Source: an uncultured Oscillospiraceae bacterium
Lineage (GTDB): Bacteria; Bacillota; Clostridia; Oscillospirales; Oscillospiraceae
Assembly (NCBI GenBank): GCA_947632005.1
Contig: CANRNU010000005.1
Coordinates: forward strand, 20,084-84,083
Length of the DNA stretch: 64,000 nucleotides
Direction: 5' to 3'
Both the position numbers and the translations under genes were made by a program. Below the pieces are notes generated by a model. It saw nothing but the letters and a program-made list of their open reading frames with translations, was not told where the DNA came from and ran no database searches. Positions 1 through 9,736 of the stretch are shown in pieces; position 1 is the first letter of the stretch, and each line of letters begins with the position of its first letter.

Positions 1-1
1 G

Positions 2-2365
2 GCTGACTACTTAAAAGACATCGACCCGGACAAGGCGGTAAAGCTGGCCCGGGAGCTGTGCGATCAGCTGGAGGGCGACCCGGACAGCTTCCACGGCGGC
101 ATATGGCCGGGCAATGTAACGCTGGATGCAGACGGCAAGGCCGTCCTGGGTCCGGCCGATCACTCTGTCCCCAACCAGCGTCCTGCGGACCAGGTGGAAT
201 ATCTGTCGCCGGAGCACTTCTGGGACAACGAGGGTTCTGCCGCCGCGGACGTATACTCCATCGGCCTGCTGCTCTATGCCGGGTGCAACGGGGGGTATCT
301 GCCCTTCCAGCCCAAGGGCGGCGCGCTGACAGACCGGGACCGCTCCTCTGCGCTTCGCCGGAGAATGAAGGGCGAGACCGTCAAGGCCCCGAAAGGGGTG
401 AGCGCGGAGCTGAAAAAGGTCATAGAGAAGTCGCTCTCCTACAGCCCCGAGGGCAGATATATCACCGCCCGGGAATTCCTCACATCCCTGAGCCGGACCG
501 ATGAGGCCCTGCCCTCTGCGGCAGATGTGGCAGCCGCGGCTGCGGTGGCCGCCGCGCCGGCAGCGTCCGGGAAGGATGCGCCGGAGTCTGTTGCAGAAGA
601 GGCCCCCGCCGAGGAACCGGTCCCGGAGGAGAAGGGCTACACAGAGGCAGAGGAGGCCGCGGTGGCAGCGGCGGTAGCAGCCGTCGTCGCGGCGGACAAG
701 AAGGAAAAAAAGCGCGCCGCCGCCAAGGCAAAGGCCGCCAAAGAGAAAGCCGCGGGGACCAAGAGCAAACGACCGGCGGCCAGCAAGACCGCGCCGGCCA
801 GCAAGCCTGCAGGCGAAGATAACACAGCCGCCGAAGACGGGTCCGCGCCCCAGGACAAGGCCCCGGAGGCGGACAAAGCTCCCGCCCAGGATGAGACTGT
901 CCCGGCGGGTGAAGCCGCCGCACCGGCTGAAGCCGCTCCGGCGAGTGAGACTGTCGCACCGGGCAACACCGCCCCGGCGGATGAGACCGCCGCGCCGGCA
1001 GATGAGACCGTGACATCGGAGGAGGCCGCTCCCAAAGCCGCGGCAGCGGCAGCAGGCGCGGGCGCAGCAGCGGGCGCAGCCTATATGGCCAGCACGAAGG
1101 CCGGCAGCGGAGCACCGGCCGGCAAACCCCAGTATAAGGTGCAGAAGGACTTTGAAAAGGCACCCCGGGTACAGCAGATCAACAGCACGGTCCCCGCGGC
1201 ACAGAAAAAGAAAAAGCGCTCCAAGGCCATTCCCATTTTGTGCGGCATCGCGTCGGCGATCCTGCTGGGAAGCATCGGATACATGGGCTTCGGCCTCTTC
1301 CAGAAAGCACCGGAGGTCTCCGAGACCTTCACAACGCCGGAGGCTGTGCCTCCCTCCCCCATCGTGGTATCTCCCGCGCCCACCGAGACGCCGGCTCCCA
1401 CCCGGACGCCCCGGCCCTCGGCTACGCCCAGGCCCTCTCCCACGCCTGACGCCAACGGCAACATCCCCGTTGTCGGCGGGGCCGGCACGGAGACCGGCAG
1501 CATCACCATCGGCGGTACCGGCACTGGCACTGGTACCGGCACTGGCGGCGGAAGCACCGGCACTGGCACAGGCAGCACCGGCGGGACCGGCGGCGGTACG
1601 GGTACCGGCACCGTCTCCGGCGGCGGCACCGGCACTGGCGGCGGTTACGGTACTGCCGGCGGCACCGGCGGCGGGACATCCGGCGGGACATCCGGGGGCA
1701 CTGGCGGCGGGACCAGCAATCCCGGCTTCACCGTGGAGAGCGCCAGCGGCACCGTCTATCTCACCGGCAACCAGGTCCGGGTCCGTACCGGCCCCGGCAC
1801 CGGATACAGCATCCTGGGGGCGCTGAACAAGGGCGACTCCGTCACCCGCACCGGCACCGTGAAAAACGGCTGGACCCAGGTGAAGTACAAGGGCTATACC
1901 GGCTACATCTACACCCAGTACCTGACCGACACGGCCCCCACGGCAGCCCCCGCCGCCACGCCTTCCCCCTCGCCCTCCGCCAGCCCGGAGCCCATCGGTG
2001 CCAGCTATACGGTCACAAAATCCAACAGCACCTATTCCTCGGCCAAGCAGGCCGCCGGCAACAAGCTGGCCTGTGTGGCGGATGACGCCGACTTCAAGGC
2101 CATCACCGACAAGCTGGATGCGGACAGCACGGTCACCTGTGCCTGGCTGGGCGCGGAGAAGCAGTCTGACGGCACCTGGAAGTGGCTTGACAGCACCACG
2201 CTGGAGAGCAGCGATCCCCATTGGGATCCCAGCGACAGCCAGTCCGGCAGCTATCTTCTGCTGGTCAAGAAGGACGGGACATGGATGTACACCTCCTCGG
2301 ACGGCAGCGTCCCCGCAGGCTGCGACGGTTCGATCGCCTATGTGGTCGAGAGCACAGCCTCCTGA
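2..2365 (+). CDS. Kinase-like (C-lobe remnant) membrane protein with Ala/Pro/Gly-rich linkers and C-terminal SH3b domain; 5' partial
   Basis: Frame +2 is open from the window edge (ADYLKDIDPDKAVKLARELCDQ...FHGGIWPGNVTLD...VEYLSPEHF...ADVYSIGLLLY); TM segment AIPILCGIASAILLGSIGYMGFGLF; SH3b VYLTGNQVRVRTGPGTGYSILGALNKGDSV. Confidence 0.75.
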   Translation, partial: ADYLKDIDPDKAVKLARELCDQLEGDPDSFHGGIWPGNVTLDADGKAVLGPADHSVPNQRPADQVEYLSPEHFWDNEGSAAADVYSIGLLLYAGCNGGYLPFQPKGGALTDRDRSSALRRRMKGETVKAPKGVSAELKKVIEKSLSYSPEGRYITAREFLTSLSRTDEALPSAADVAAAAAVAAAPAASGKDAPESVAEEAPAEEPVPEEKGYTEAEEAAVAAAVAAVVAADKKEKKRAAAKAKAAKEKAAGTKSKRPAASKTAPASKPAGEDNTAAEDGSAPQDKAPEADKAPAQDETVPAGEAAAPAEAAPASETVAPGNTAPADETAAPADETVTSEEAAPKAAAAAAGAGAAAGAAYMASTKAGSGAPAGKPQYKVQKDFEKAPRVQQINSTVPAAQKKKKRSKAIPILCGIASAILLGSIGYMGFGLFQKAPEVSETFTTPEAVPPSPIVVSPAPTETPAPTRTPRPSATPRPSPTPDANGNIPVVGGAGTETGSITIGGTGTGTGTGTGGGSTGTGTGSTGGTGGGTGTGTVSGGGTGTGGGYGTAGGTGGGTSGGTSGGTGGGTSNPGFTVESASGTVYLTGNQVRVRTGPGTGYSILGALNKGDSVTRTGTVKNGWTQVKYKGYTGYIYTQYLTDTAPTAAPAATPSPSPSASPEPIGASYTVTKSNSTYSSAKQAAGNKLACVADDADFKAITDKLDADSTVTCAWLGAEKQSDGTWKWLDSTTLESSDPHWDPSDSQSGSYLLLVKKDGTWMYTSSDGSVPAGCDGSIAYVVESTAS

Positions 2366-2388
2366 GGCACGATATAACGACAAAAAAG

Positions 2389-2415
2389 CGTCCCGCGGCG
2401 GTGAGCCGCGGGACG
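2389..2415. terminator. Stem-loop, likely bidirectional terminator between convergent genes
   Basis: Perfect 11-bp arms CGTCCCGCGGC/GCCGCGGGACG, A-run on the left. Confidence 0.7.
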
Positions 2416-2438
2416 TTCCTTTGTCTCTGTTGTCTACA

Positions 2439-4082
2439 TCATTCCACCGAAAAATCCCCGGTATCCCGGACCAGCTCGCAGAACAGCGATTCCGACCGGC
2501 ACTTCCGGACGAACCGGACGATGCCGCCCGCCGCCCACTCGAAATAGATGCTCCCGGTCCGGAGGGCCGGGTGGGCATTTTTCAGCGCCGCCAGCTCCCG
2601 GTAGAGGGCCTGCATCTCCGTATCCTCCCGGCCCCAGGGAAACGGCAGCCGGTTCATGGGGTCCCGTCCGCCGGTGAGCCCAGCCTCGTCCCCGTAATAG
2701 ATCACCGGGGACCCGGGCAGGGCAAACTGGAGAAAGGCTGCCGCCCGCCGGGCGTTCCGGTCCGGCAGGAGCGTGCCCACCCGCTCCGTGTCATGGGTGC
2801 CCAGCACCGCCATGGTGCAGTCCAGGGCCGGGGCGGGATAGTGCTCCGCGATCCCCATCACCGTCTCCGCCAGGGCGCGGCCGTCGTCCCGACCGGAGGC
2901 AAAATCCAGGATGGCCGTGCGGAAGGGATAGTTGATGACCCCGTCCAGCTCCGCGCCGGTAAAGTACCGCCGGCGGACGCTGTAGCTGATCTTGTTGGAG
3001 GCGTCCTCCCAGACCTCGCCGATGACCACCGCCTCCGGCTTCACCGCCTTCACCCGGCGGCGCAGCGCCGCGATGAAGGCGTCCGGCAGCTCGTCGGCCA
3101 CATCCAGCCGGAACCCGTCCGCGCCCCGGCGCAGCCATGTGGCCACCACGCCTTCCTCGCCCAGGATGTACTCCATGTAGTCCGGGTCCAGCTCATTGAC
3201 ACAGGGCATCACATCCACGCCCCACCAGGCCGTATATTTCTTGGGAAATTCCTGAAAATCGTACCACTTATAGTACTTAGAGGCGGGTCCCGCCGACACC
3301 GCTCCCCCACCGAAGTGATGGTCCACATCAAAATAGACGCTGTGGCTCCCGGTGTGGGAGAACACCCCGTCCAGCACGACCCGCATGCCCTTTTCATGGG
3401 CCGCGTCGCACAGGGCGGTGAAATCCGCCTCCGTTCCCAGCATGGGGTCCAGGCGCATATAGTCCGCCGCGTCATAGCGGTGGTTGGACCAGGCCATGAC
3501 GATGGGATTGAGATAGATGACGTTCACGCCCAGGCCGCGGATATAGTCCAGCTTTGACAGGATGCCCCGCAGGTTGCCCCCGGCAAAGTCGGTGGCGTTC
3601 CGGGTCCGGGGCACGAAGGTGTCGAAGTCCCGGACCGTATAGGGCTCCAGCTTGCCCGTCAGGTCACAGTCGCCGCACTTGGCGAACCGGTCTGGGAATA
3701 TCTGGTAGTAGACCATCCCCCGGTAACTCTCCGGCGGGCGGTAATCCGCCGGCAGCACGCTCATCTGCCAGTCGTCCCCCAGGCCGATGTTGGTGCCGCT
3801 CCCGGCCCGGAACAGGTCGTAGTCGCCGTTTTTGTCCCAGATGTGGAAGCGGTAGAAATACAGCCCGGGCTCCCCCACGGAAAACTCTGCGGTGAAGACG
3901 TCGTAAGGGTCCTCCGTCCCGGTCTTTTCCAACGGCTGTTCCAGTCCCTCCGCCGTCAGCAGTACGCGCCATGCCCCGCACTCGGCGGGGATGCGTATGC
4001 GTATGCGGCAGGTCTGGCCCGCCCATAGTGGGCCGAAGGGGGTCTTATCGGCCCGGTCAAAGCAGTTGTACAGGATGTTCAT
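2439..4082 (-). CDS. Glycoside hydrolase family 13 (alpha-amylase/neopullulanase-like)
   Basis: GH13 motifs VVLDGVFSHTG, GFRLDVADELP, GEVWE, LGTHDTERV. Confidence 0.9.
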   Translation of the reverse strand: MNILYNCFDRADKTPFGPLWAGQTCRIRIRIPAECGAWRVLLTAEGLEQPLEKTGTEDPYDVFTAEFSVGEPGLYFYRFHIWDKNGDYDLFRAGSGTNIGLGDDWQMSVLPADYRPPESYRGMVYYQIFPDRFAKCGDCDLTGKLEPYTVRDFDTFVPRTRNATDFAGGNLRGILSKLDYIRGLGVNVIYLNPIVMAWSNHRYDAADYMRLDPMLGTEADFTALCDAAHEKGMRVVLDGVFSHTGSHSVYFDVDHHFGGGAVSAGPASKYYKWYDFQEFPKKYTAWWGVDVMPCVNELDPDYMEYILGEEGVVATWLRRGADGFRLDVADELPDAFIAALRRRVKAVKPEAVVIGEVWEDASNKISYSVRRRYFTGAELDGVINYPFRTAILDFASGRDDGRALAETVMGIAEHYPAPALDCTMAVLGTHDTERVGTLLPDRNARRAAAFLQFALPGSPVIYYGDEAGLTGGRDPMNRLPFPWGREDTEMQALYRELAALKNAHPALRTGSIYFEWAAGGIVRFVRKCRSESLFCELVRDTGDFSVE

Positions 4083-4495
4083 ACGGTCGGTTCCTCTCAG
4101 GAGAAACGCCCCCGCCGGGGGCGTTCATAGTCCACGCGTCGGGGACGCAGCGCTGCTTCATTATATCCAAAGACCGCCCCCCTGTCAATCTTCCCCGGCA
4201 GCGGCGGCACAATGACAAAGCCGGCCGCCCGAAGGCGACCGGCTCTGCAACAAAGAAGAGAGGAGTGAAAAATGAAAAGTGTCAAACGGTTGGATGCTCT
4301 TGCCCGCGGGGCCTCGGCGTAAGCCCCTTGGTTCCCTGTGACTGTATCATACTACATCCCCTCCCGCCAATGGTGAATAAATTCCCAACGATTTGTAAAT
4401 AAATGATGAATGGTTTATTAACGCGGCAGCGCTTGTCTTCCCCGCCCGGAATGTAGTATAATATTTATAACCATTACCAGGCGAGGTAAAAGACT

Positions 4496-5164
4496 ATGCC
4501 GAAGAACATCCCGCCTTTTGAGGGATTCCCCCCGGATCTGCCCGATTTTCTCTGGGGCCTGAGCTTCCACAACGAGCGGCCATGGTTCCAGGAGCACCGG
4601 GCGGACTTTGAGCGCTGCCTGAACATCCCCATCCACGCCCTGGCGGAGGACATCTGCCAGATCATGCAGGAGCGGCACCCGGGCCTGGCCCCGGCGCTGC
4701 ATGTGTCCCGCATCTGGCGGGACGCCCGGCGGCTGTTCGGCCGGGGCCCCTTCAAGGAGCACATGTGGTTCTCCCTGGGGCTGTCCGGGGAGATATACAC
4801 GCCCCTGCCCCAGTTCTGGTTCGGCATCGACGCCAAGAGCTGGGAGGCGGGCATGGGCTGCTGGAACATGCAGGGGGAACTTCTGGACCGCTGGCGCAGG
4901 AGCATCGACGCCCGCCCGGCCAGGCTCTCCCGGATCGTCCGCGCCCTGAACAAGCACCCGGAGCTGGAGCCATATTGGGAGACCTATAAAAAACCCAAGG
5001 GCGACCCCGGGCCGCTGCTATACGACTGGTACAACGCCCGGTCCGTGGAGGTGGGCAGAAAGGTCTGGTTCGACCCGGACCCTCCCGGCAAAGAGCTGCT
5101 GGACCAGGTGCTGGATATCTACGAGACCCTGACGCCGCTGTATCAGTACCTGACCAAAATATGA
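4496..5164 (+). CDS. DUF2461 (TIGR02453-like) family protein
   Basis: FPPDLPDFLWGLSFHNERPWFQEHRADFERCLNIPIHALAEDI typical of the family. Confidence 0.75.
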   Translation: MPKNIPPFEGFPPDLPDFLWGLSFHNERPWFQEHRADFERCLNIPIHALAEDICQIMQERHPGLAPALHVSRIWRDARRLFGRGPFKEHMWFSLGLSGEIYTPLPQFWFGIDAKSWEAGMGCWNMQGELLDRWRRSIDARPARLSRIVRALNKHPELEPYWETYKKPKGDPGPLLYDWYNARSVEVGRKVWFDPDPPGKELLDQVLDIYETLTPLYQYLTKI

Positions 5165-5218
5165 CCCAGGCGTCCCCGGAAGGTATCGCTGACGGGAGGC
5201 AGACCCGCGCCAAGAAAA

Positions 5219-5240
5219 CCGCCCTTTGGGGCGGTTTTTT
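5219..5240 (+). terminator. Rho-independent terminator
   Basis: CCGCCC-tttg-GGGCGG followed by TTTTTT. Confidence 0.8.
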
Positions 5241-5246
5241 CTTCGG

Positions 5247-5295
5247 TTGACCGCCAGCCGCGGATGTGGTACAATAAATTAAGAATCAATCCTAA
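5247..5295 (+). promoter_or_regulatory. SigmaA-type promoter with overlapping Fur/PerR-like operator
   Basis: TTGACC-17 bp-TACAAT, then imperfect palindrome TTAAGAAT-C-AATCCTAA at 5279-5295 just before the Fur-family gene. Confidence 0.55.
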
Positions 5296-5303
5296 AAGGA
5301 GCG

Positions 5304-5705
5304 ATGCCTGTGACCCGCCAGAGACAGCTTATCTACAACATCATCAACGCCGCACCCGAGCACCGGACAGCGGAGGAGATCTATGACCTGGCCCGGGCGG
5401 AGATGCCCTCTCTTGCCCGGGGGACGGTGTACCGGAACCTGGGCCTGCTGGTCCAGAGCGGCCAGATACGCAAGCTGGAGATGCCCGACGCGCCCGCCCG
5501 TTATGACCGGGAGCGGCGGCCCCATCCCCATCTGATCTGCCAGGTCTGCGGCCAGGTAGAGGACCTGGTCGCGCCGGAGGAGCTCCTGGGCCCGTTCTCC
5601 ATCATGACGCCGGGGGTAACGCTCACGGGCTATGACCTCAAGCTCTATCACGTCTGCCCTGCCTGCCAGGCCGGGAAAGCGGGCCCTGTCGCCCGGAAAG
5701 CGTGA
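5304..5705 (+). CDS. Fur/PerR-family transcriptional repressor
   Basis: RQRQLIYNIINAAPEHRTAEEIYDLARAEMPSLARGTVYRNLGLLVQSGQI...HPHLICQVCGQVEDL; metal-site CxxC. Confidence 0.9.
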   Translation: MPVTRQRQLIYNIINAAPEHRTAEEIYDLARAEMPSLARGTVYRNLGLLVQSGQIRKLEMPDAPARYDRERRPHPHLICQVCGQVEDLVAPEELLGPFSIMTPGVTLTGYDLKLYHVCPACQAGKAGPVARKA

Positions 5706-5781
5706 TATTTCACGCCCGGCAAAGCATACTAAAAACCATGGGCCGTCCCGGCGGACGGCCTTTTCGGGAAGGAGGGACAGC

Positions 5782-6576
5782 ATGGACATACCGGCGCTGC
5801 GGCAGAAGCTCGCCTGGGCCGCGGCGGAATACAGCAAAGCCAATCTGTGGCTGTACGCCACCAGCGGCGCCTATTACATGTTCTTTTCCCTCGGTCCGCT
5901 GGTGGTGCTCCTGCTGGGGCTCCTGCCCTATCTCCCCTTCACCCAGCAGCAGCTGTCGGACGCCATCCTGAGCTACGCCCCCGCGCCCCTGCAGGAGCTG
6001 GTCCGAGACCTGGTGGCCGGCGTCTATGCCGGCTCCGCCGCCGCCCTCGGGGTGGGCCTTGTGGTAGAGCTGTGGTCCGCCGGACGGTTTTTCAGCCTGA
6101 TCCTGCGGGGCATCAGCCAGATCTATGACGGCAGGCACAACGGCGGGTACCTCCGCAACCGGCTCATGGGCGCGCTGTACACCGCGGCGCTGATCGCCCT
6201 GGTGCTGGGCAACGTGACGCTGATCTTTGCCGGCGAGAAGCTCCTTCCCATCGCCCGGCTGTGGGCGGTATTGGTGCGGTTCCGGGGCCTCATTTTCTTT
6301 GCGGTGGTGACGGCGGTCAACGCCCTGCTCTTTCGCACGGTCCCCAAAAAGAAGCTGGCCTTCCGCCGCCAGCTGCCCGGAGCGGCCATCTCGGCGGCGC
6401 TGTGGCTGGCCTTCTCCCAGGCATACTCCTGGGCGGTGGAGCGCTTCAGTTTCTACAGCATCTACGGCGGCCTGGCCATCGTGATCATCTCCCTGTTCTG
6501 GATGTACTGCTCCCTGTACCTGCTCTTCCTGGGGGCCTGGCTGAACACCTTGAAAGAAAAAGCGCATGAGGCATGA
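5782..6576 (+). CDS. YihY/BrkB-family inner-membrane protein
   Basis: Multi-TM; SGAYYMFFSLGPLVVLLLGLLPYLPF, FYSIYGGLAIVIISLFWMYCSLYLLFLGAWLN; RBS GGAGGG before ATG 5782. Confidence 0.85.
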   Translation: MDIPALRQKLAWAAAEYSKANLWLYATSGAYYMFFSLGPLVVLLLGLLPYLPFTQQQLSDAILSYAPAPLQELVRDLVAGVYAGSAAALGVGLVVELWSAGRFFSLILRGISQIYDGRHNGGYLRNRLMGALYTAALIALVLGNVTLIFAGEKLLPIARLWAVLVRFRGLIFFAVVTAVNALLFRTVPKKKLAFRRQLPGAAISAALWLAFSQAYSWAVERFSFYSIYGGLAIVIISLFWMYCSLYLLFLGAWLNTLKEKAHEA

Positions 6577-6582
6577 GAATAA

Positions 6583-6628
6583 AACGGTCTTGGGGCGCCT
6601 TCCTTACGGAGGGCGCCCCAAGACCGTT
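6583..6628. terminator. 17-bp perfect inverted repeat (convergent-gene terminator)
   Basis: AACGGTCTTGGGGCGCC / GGCGCCCCAAGACCGTT. Confidence 0.6.
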
Positions 6629-6638
6629 CCGGCGTCCG

Positions 6639-7073
6639 CTAAAATGGTTTTAGCTTATTGATAGAATCTTCCCAGATGGTAATGCCCATCAGGCGATCTA
6701 CCACATGATGTCTGTCCCAAGCTGCCACTACTTCCAGGCCCTTGCATTCTTCATATGTGCACTCAGTGATCTTGCCTTTGTAATACAGCGAGCCTTTGCC
6801 GTCTCCGGAGACAACACACATCGGCGGCGGCCAGGCGTCGTCCTCATTGTCAAAACTTCTTTTGCCAACGACCTTCCATTCTCCGTCGGTCAACAGATCC
6901 TTATATACGCCGACGAAGAACTGATAATCCTCCGTGTCAGGAAGCTCATCGTAGCTGTTGGCACGGGTATTATATATCGCCAATGTATATTCCTTATACA
7001 ATCGCCCATAAGCATTTGTTCCGTCCGGAAGCGGGATCTCATAAATATTCCCTATCTTGATCCTATATCTCAT
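6639..7073 (-). CDS. Hypothetical protein (immunity/Imm-like size; family not recognised)
   Basis: Intact 144-aa ORF in an otherwise unoccupied interval. Confidence 0.5.
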   Translation of the reverse strand: MRYRIKIGNIYEIPLPDGTNAYGRLYKEYTLAIYNTRANSYDELPDTEDYQFFVGVYKDLLTDGEWKVVGKRSFDNEDDAWPPPMCVVSGDGKGSLYYKGKITECTYEECKGLEVVAAWDRHHVVDRLMGITIWEDSINKLKPF

Positions 7074-7104
7074 TATTATGTCAACCTTCTCGCATTCATC
7101 TTCT

Positions 7105-7297
7105 AGCGGAGCGGTCCGGGTGGGGAGAGGAGAAGCCGCGGACTACTCGAGCTTTGCCGCTTGCGGCAAAAGGGAGACCTAGTCCGCGTACACCATCGGG
7201 GCCCCCGCACGGACCCAGCGGAGCGGTCCGGGTGGGGAGAGGAGAAGCCGCGGGCTACTCGAGCTTTGCCGCTTGCGGCAAAGGGAGACCTAGTCCG
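7105..7297. repeat. Two direct ~81-82 bp repeats (7105-7186, 7217-7297) separated by 30 bp
   Basis: AGCGGAGCGGTCCGGGTGGGGAGAGGAGAAGCCGCGG[A/G]CTACTCGAGCTTTGCCGCTTGCGGCAAA(A)GGGAGACCTAGTCCG; each holds hairpin TTTGCCGC-tt-GCGGCAAA. Confidence 0.9.
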
Positions 7298-9140
7298 TGT
7301 GCTTCGACGACAGCATGCGTCCCGCGTTCAATATAGCGATGACGGCCACGCCCACGTCGGCGAACACCGCCTCCCACATGGAGGCCAGGCCAAAGGCGCC
7401 CAGGATGAGGAACAGCCCCTTCACCGCCAGGGCGAAGACGATGTTCTCCACCACGATCCTGCTGCACTTCCGGGCCACGTCCATGGCCCCGGCCAGCTTC
7501 GTCAGGTCGTCGTCCATGAGCACCACGTCCGCCGCCTCCAGGGCCGCGTCGGAGCCCATGGCTCCCATGGCAACGCCCACGTCCGACCGGCTCAGCACCG
7601 GCGCGTCGTTGACCCCGTCTCCCACATAGGCCAGAGCAGCCTTGGGGGACCTCTTCGCCAGCAGGGCCTCCACCTGTTCCACCTTGTCCCCGGGCAGAAG
7701 CTCCGCGTGGACCTCGTCCAGACCCAGACGCTCCCCCACCGCCTTTCCTACGGCGGCAGCGTCGCCGGTGAGCATGACGGTGTGGATGCCCCGGGCCTTC
7801 AGCTCCCGGATGGCGTCGGGGGCCGAATCCTTCACCTGATCGGCGATGACCACCCGGCCCAGGTATTTCCCGTCCCGGGCCACATGGACCACCGTGCCCA
7901 CCTCTCCACCGGACACGGGGCTCACGCCCGCGTCCGCCATGAGCTTTTCGTTGCCGGCGGCCACGGACACCCCATCCACCAGCGCAGTGACGCCCCGGCC
8001 GGCGGTCTCCTTCACATCCGTCACGCGGGCCTCATCCATGTCCTTTCCATAGGCCCGGCGCAGGGACTGGGCAATAGGATGGTTGGAATATGCCTCCGCA
8101 AGGGCGGCGCATTCCAGAAGCTCCGCCTCGGTCACGTCCCGGGCGGGATAGATGCCGGACACCTCGAACACGCCCCTTGTGAGGGTGCCGGTCTTGTCGA
8201 ACACCACGGTCTCCACCTTGGCCAGCTGCTCCAGATAGTTGCCGCCCTTCACCAGGATGCCCCGGCGGGACGCCCCGCCGATGCCCCCGAAGAAGGCCAG
8301 GGGGATGGAGATGACCAGCGCGCAGGGACAGCTGATGACCAGGAAGATCAGGGCCCGGTGGACCCAGGAGCCCCAATCGCCTACGAACAGCGGCGGGATG
8401 ACGGCCAGGCACACCGCCCCGATGACCACGGAGGGGGTATACCAGCGGGCAAAGCGGGTGATGAAATTCTCCGCCTTCGCCTTCTTGGAAGCGGCATTTT
8501 CCACCAGCTCCAGGATCTTCGCCACGGTGCTCTCCCCGAAGGGCTTCGTCACCTCCACGGTGAGAACACCGGTGAGGTTCACACAGCCGGAGACGATCTC
8601 GTCCCCCGCCCCGATGCTCCGGGGCACCGATTCGCCGGTAAGAGCGGCCGTGTCCAGCGTGGACGTGCCATCCAGCACCCGGCCGTCCAGAGGCACCTTC
8701 TCCCCGGGCCGGACCAGGATATGGTCCCCCACGGCGATCTCGTCCGGGTCGGTCTGGACCGGCTCCCCGTCCACCAGCAGGTTGGCGCTGTCAGGCCGGA
8801 TGTCCATGAGCTTGGCGATAGACTTCCGGGACTGGCCCACCGCGTGGGTCTGGAACAGCTCTCCCACCTGATAGAAGAGCATGACCCCCACGGCCTCGGA
8901 GTACTCCCCCAGCACCAGGGCCCCCACGGTGGCCAGGGCCATGAGGAAGTTCTCATCGAACACCTGCCCGTGGGCGATGTTCCGCACCGCCTTCCACAGC
9001 ACGTCCCATCCCACGATCCCATAGGGCACCAGGAACGCGGCCAGCTTCCAAACGCCCTCCAGAGGCGCCAGCACCGCCGCGATGAGCAGCGCACCGGCGG
9101 CCAGGATGCGGGCCAGTGCCTTCTTTTCTTTCCGTGTCAT
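7290..9140 (-). CDS. Heavy-metal (Cd/Zn/Pb) translocating P1B-type ATPase
   Basis: SCPCALVISIPLA (CPC), VFDKTGTLTRG, HPIA, MLTGDAAA, GDGVNDAPVL. Confidence 0.95.
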   Translation of the reverse strand: MTRKEKKALARILAAGALLIAAVLAPLEGVWKLAAFLVPYGIVGWDVLWKAVRNIAHGQVFDENFLMALATVGALVLGEYSEAVGVMLFYQVGELFQTHAVGQSRKSIAKLMDIRPDSANLLVDGEPVQTDPDEIAVGDHILVRPGEKVPLDGRVLDGTSTLDTAALTGESVPRSIGAGDEIVSGCVNLTGVLTVEVTKPFGESTVAKILELVENAASKKAKAENFITRFARWYTPSVVIGAVCLAVIPPLFVGDWGSWVHRALIFLVISCPCALVISIPLAFFGGIGGASRRGILVKGGNYLEQLAKVETVVFDKTGTLTRGVFEVSGIYPARDVTEAELLECAALAEAYSNHPIAQSLRRAYGKDMDEARVTDVKETAGRGVTALVDGVSVAAGNEKLMADAGVSPVSGGEVGTVVHVARDGKYLGRVVIADQVKDSAPDAIRELKARGIHTVMLTGDAAAVGKAVGERLGLDEVHAELLPGDKVEQVEALLAKRSPKAALAYVGDGVNDAPVLSRSDVGVAMGAMGSDAALEAADVVLMDDDLTKLAGAMDVARKCSRIVVENIVFALAVKGLFLILGAFGLASMWEAVFADVGVAVIAILNAGRMLSSKHTD

Positions 9141-9194
9141 GTCAAAATCACCTCATCTGCCCGCCGGGCCCCTGTCGGAGCCCGGCGAAGCGTC

Positions 9195-9416
9195 TCATTT
9201 CAGAACGATCTGGCAGTCGGGCTCCACCTTTTTGCAGCACTTGACCACCTGCTTCATGATGTCGTCGAAACGCGCATCGTCCGCCTCCACGGTCATCTTC
9301 TGCATGAGGAAGCTCACCGTGGCGTCAGAAACGCCGTCCAGCTTCTTGATGGCGTTCTCCATCTTCTGGGCGCAGTTGGCGCAGTCCAGGTCAATGAGCT
9401 TGAAGGTCTTTTTCAT
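9195..9416 (-). CDS. Heavy-metal-associated (HMA) domain protein
   Basis: MKKTFKLIDLDCANCAQKMENAIKKLDGV; CxxC metal-binding motif. Confidence 0.85.
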   Translation of the reverse strand: MKKTFKLIDLDCANCAQKMENAIKKLDGVSDATVSFLMQKMTVEADDARFDDIMKQVVKCCKKVEPDCQIVLK

Positions 9417-9458
9417 GGTATCTATCTCCTCTCAAAATATAAATTACCTCCTTATCGG

Positions 9459-9736
9459 CCCCCTTGTGCAAAGGGGGCTGGCAGCGCCACTCTTCGGGGC
9501 CCCCACGGGAAACCAGCGAAGCGTTTCCTGTGGGGAGAGGAGGAGCGTGGGAGCGGGCGGATGCTGGCGATCACGCCAGCGGAGCTTAGCATACGCCGCG
9601 GCGACGGGACTGAGAGATCGTTCTCCAAGGCCGACAACCCCTCCGCCTCGCTGTCGCTCGGCACCTCCCCTTGCACAGGGGAGGCTTCAAAATGAGTGGC
9701 TTCGCCGCCCGACCTCCCCTTGCACAGGGGAGGCTT
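9459..9736. repeat. Composite intergenic repeat cassette with two identical 25-bp terminal units
   Basis: ACCTCCCCTTGCACAGGGGAGGCTT at 9663-9687 and 9712-9736; related palindrome GCCCCCTTGTGCAAAGGGGGC at the other end. Confidence 0.75.

Noticed and set aside
11-2578. 855-aa minus-strand ORF opposite the kinase/SH3b gene
   Set aside because: Shadow ORF of GC-rich repetitive coding DNA; no recognisable domains, Gly/Arg/Cys-rich composition.
7161-9695. 844-aa plus-strand ORF opposite the P-type ATPase
   Set aside because: Antisense of an unmistakable ATPase; composition atypical and begins in an intergenic repeat.
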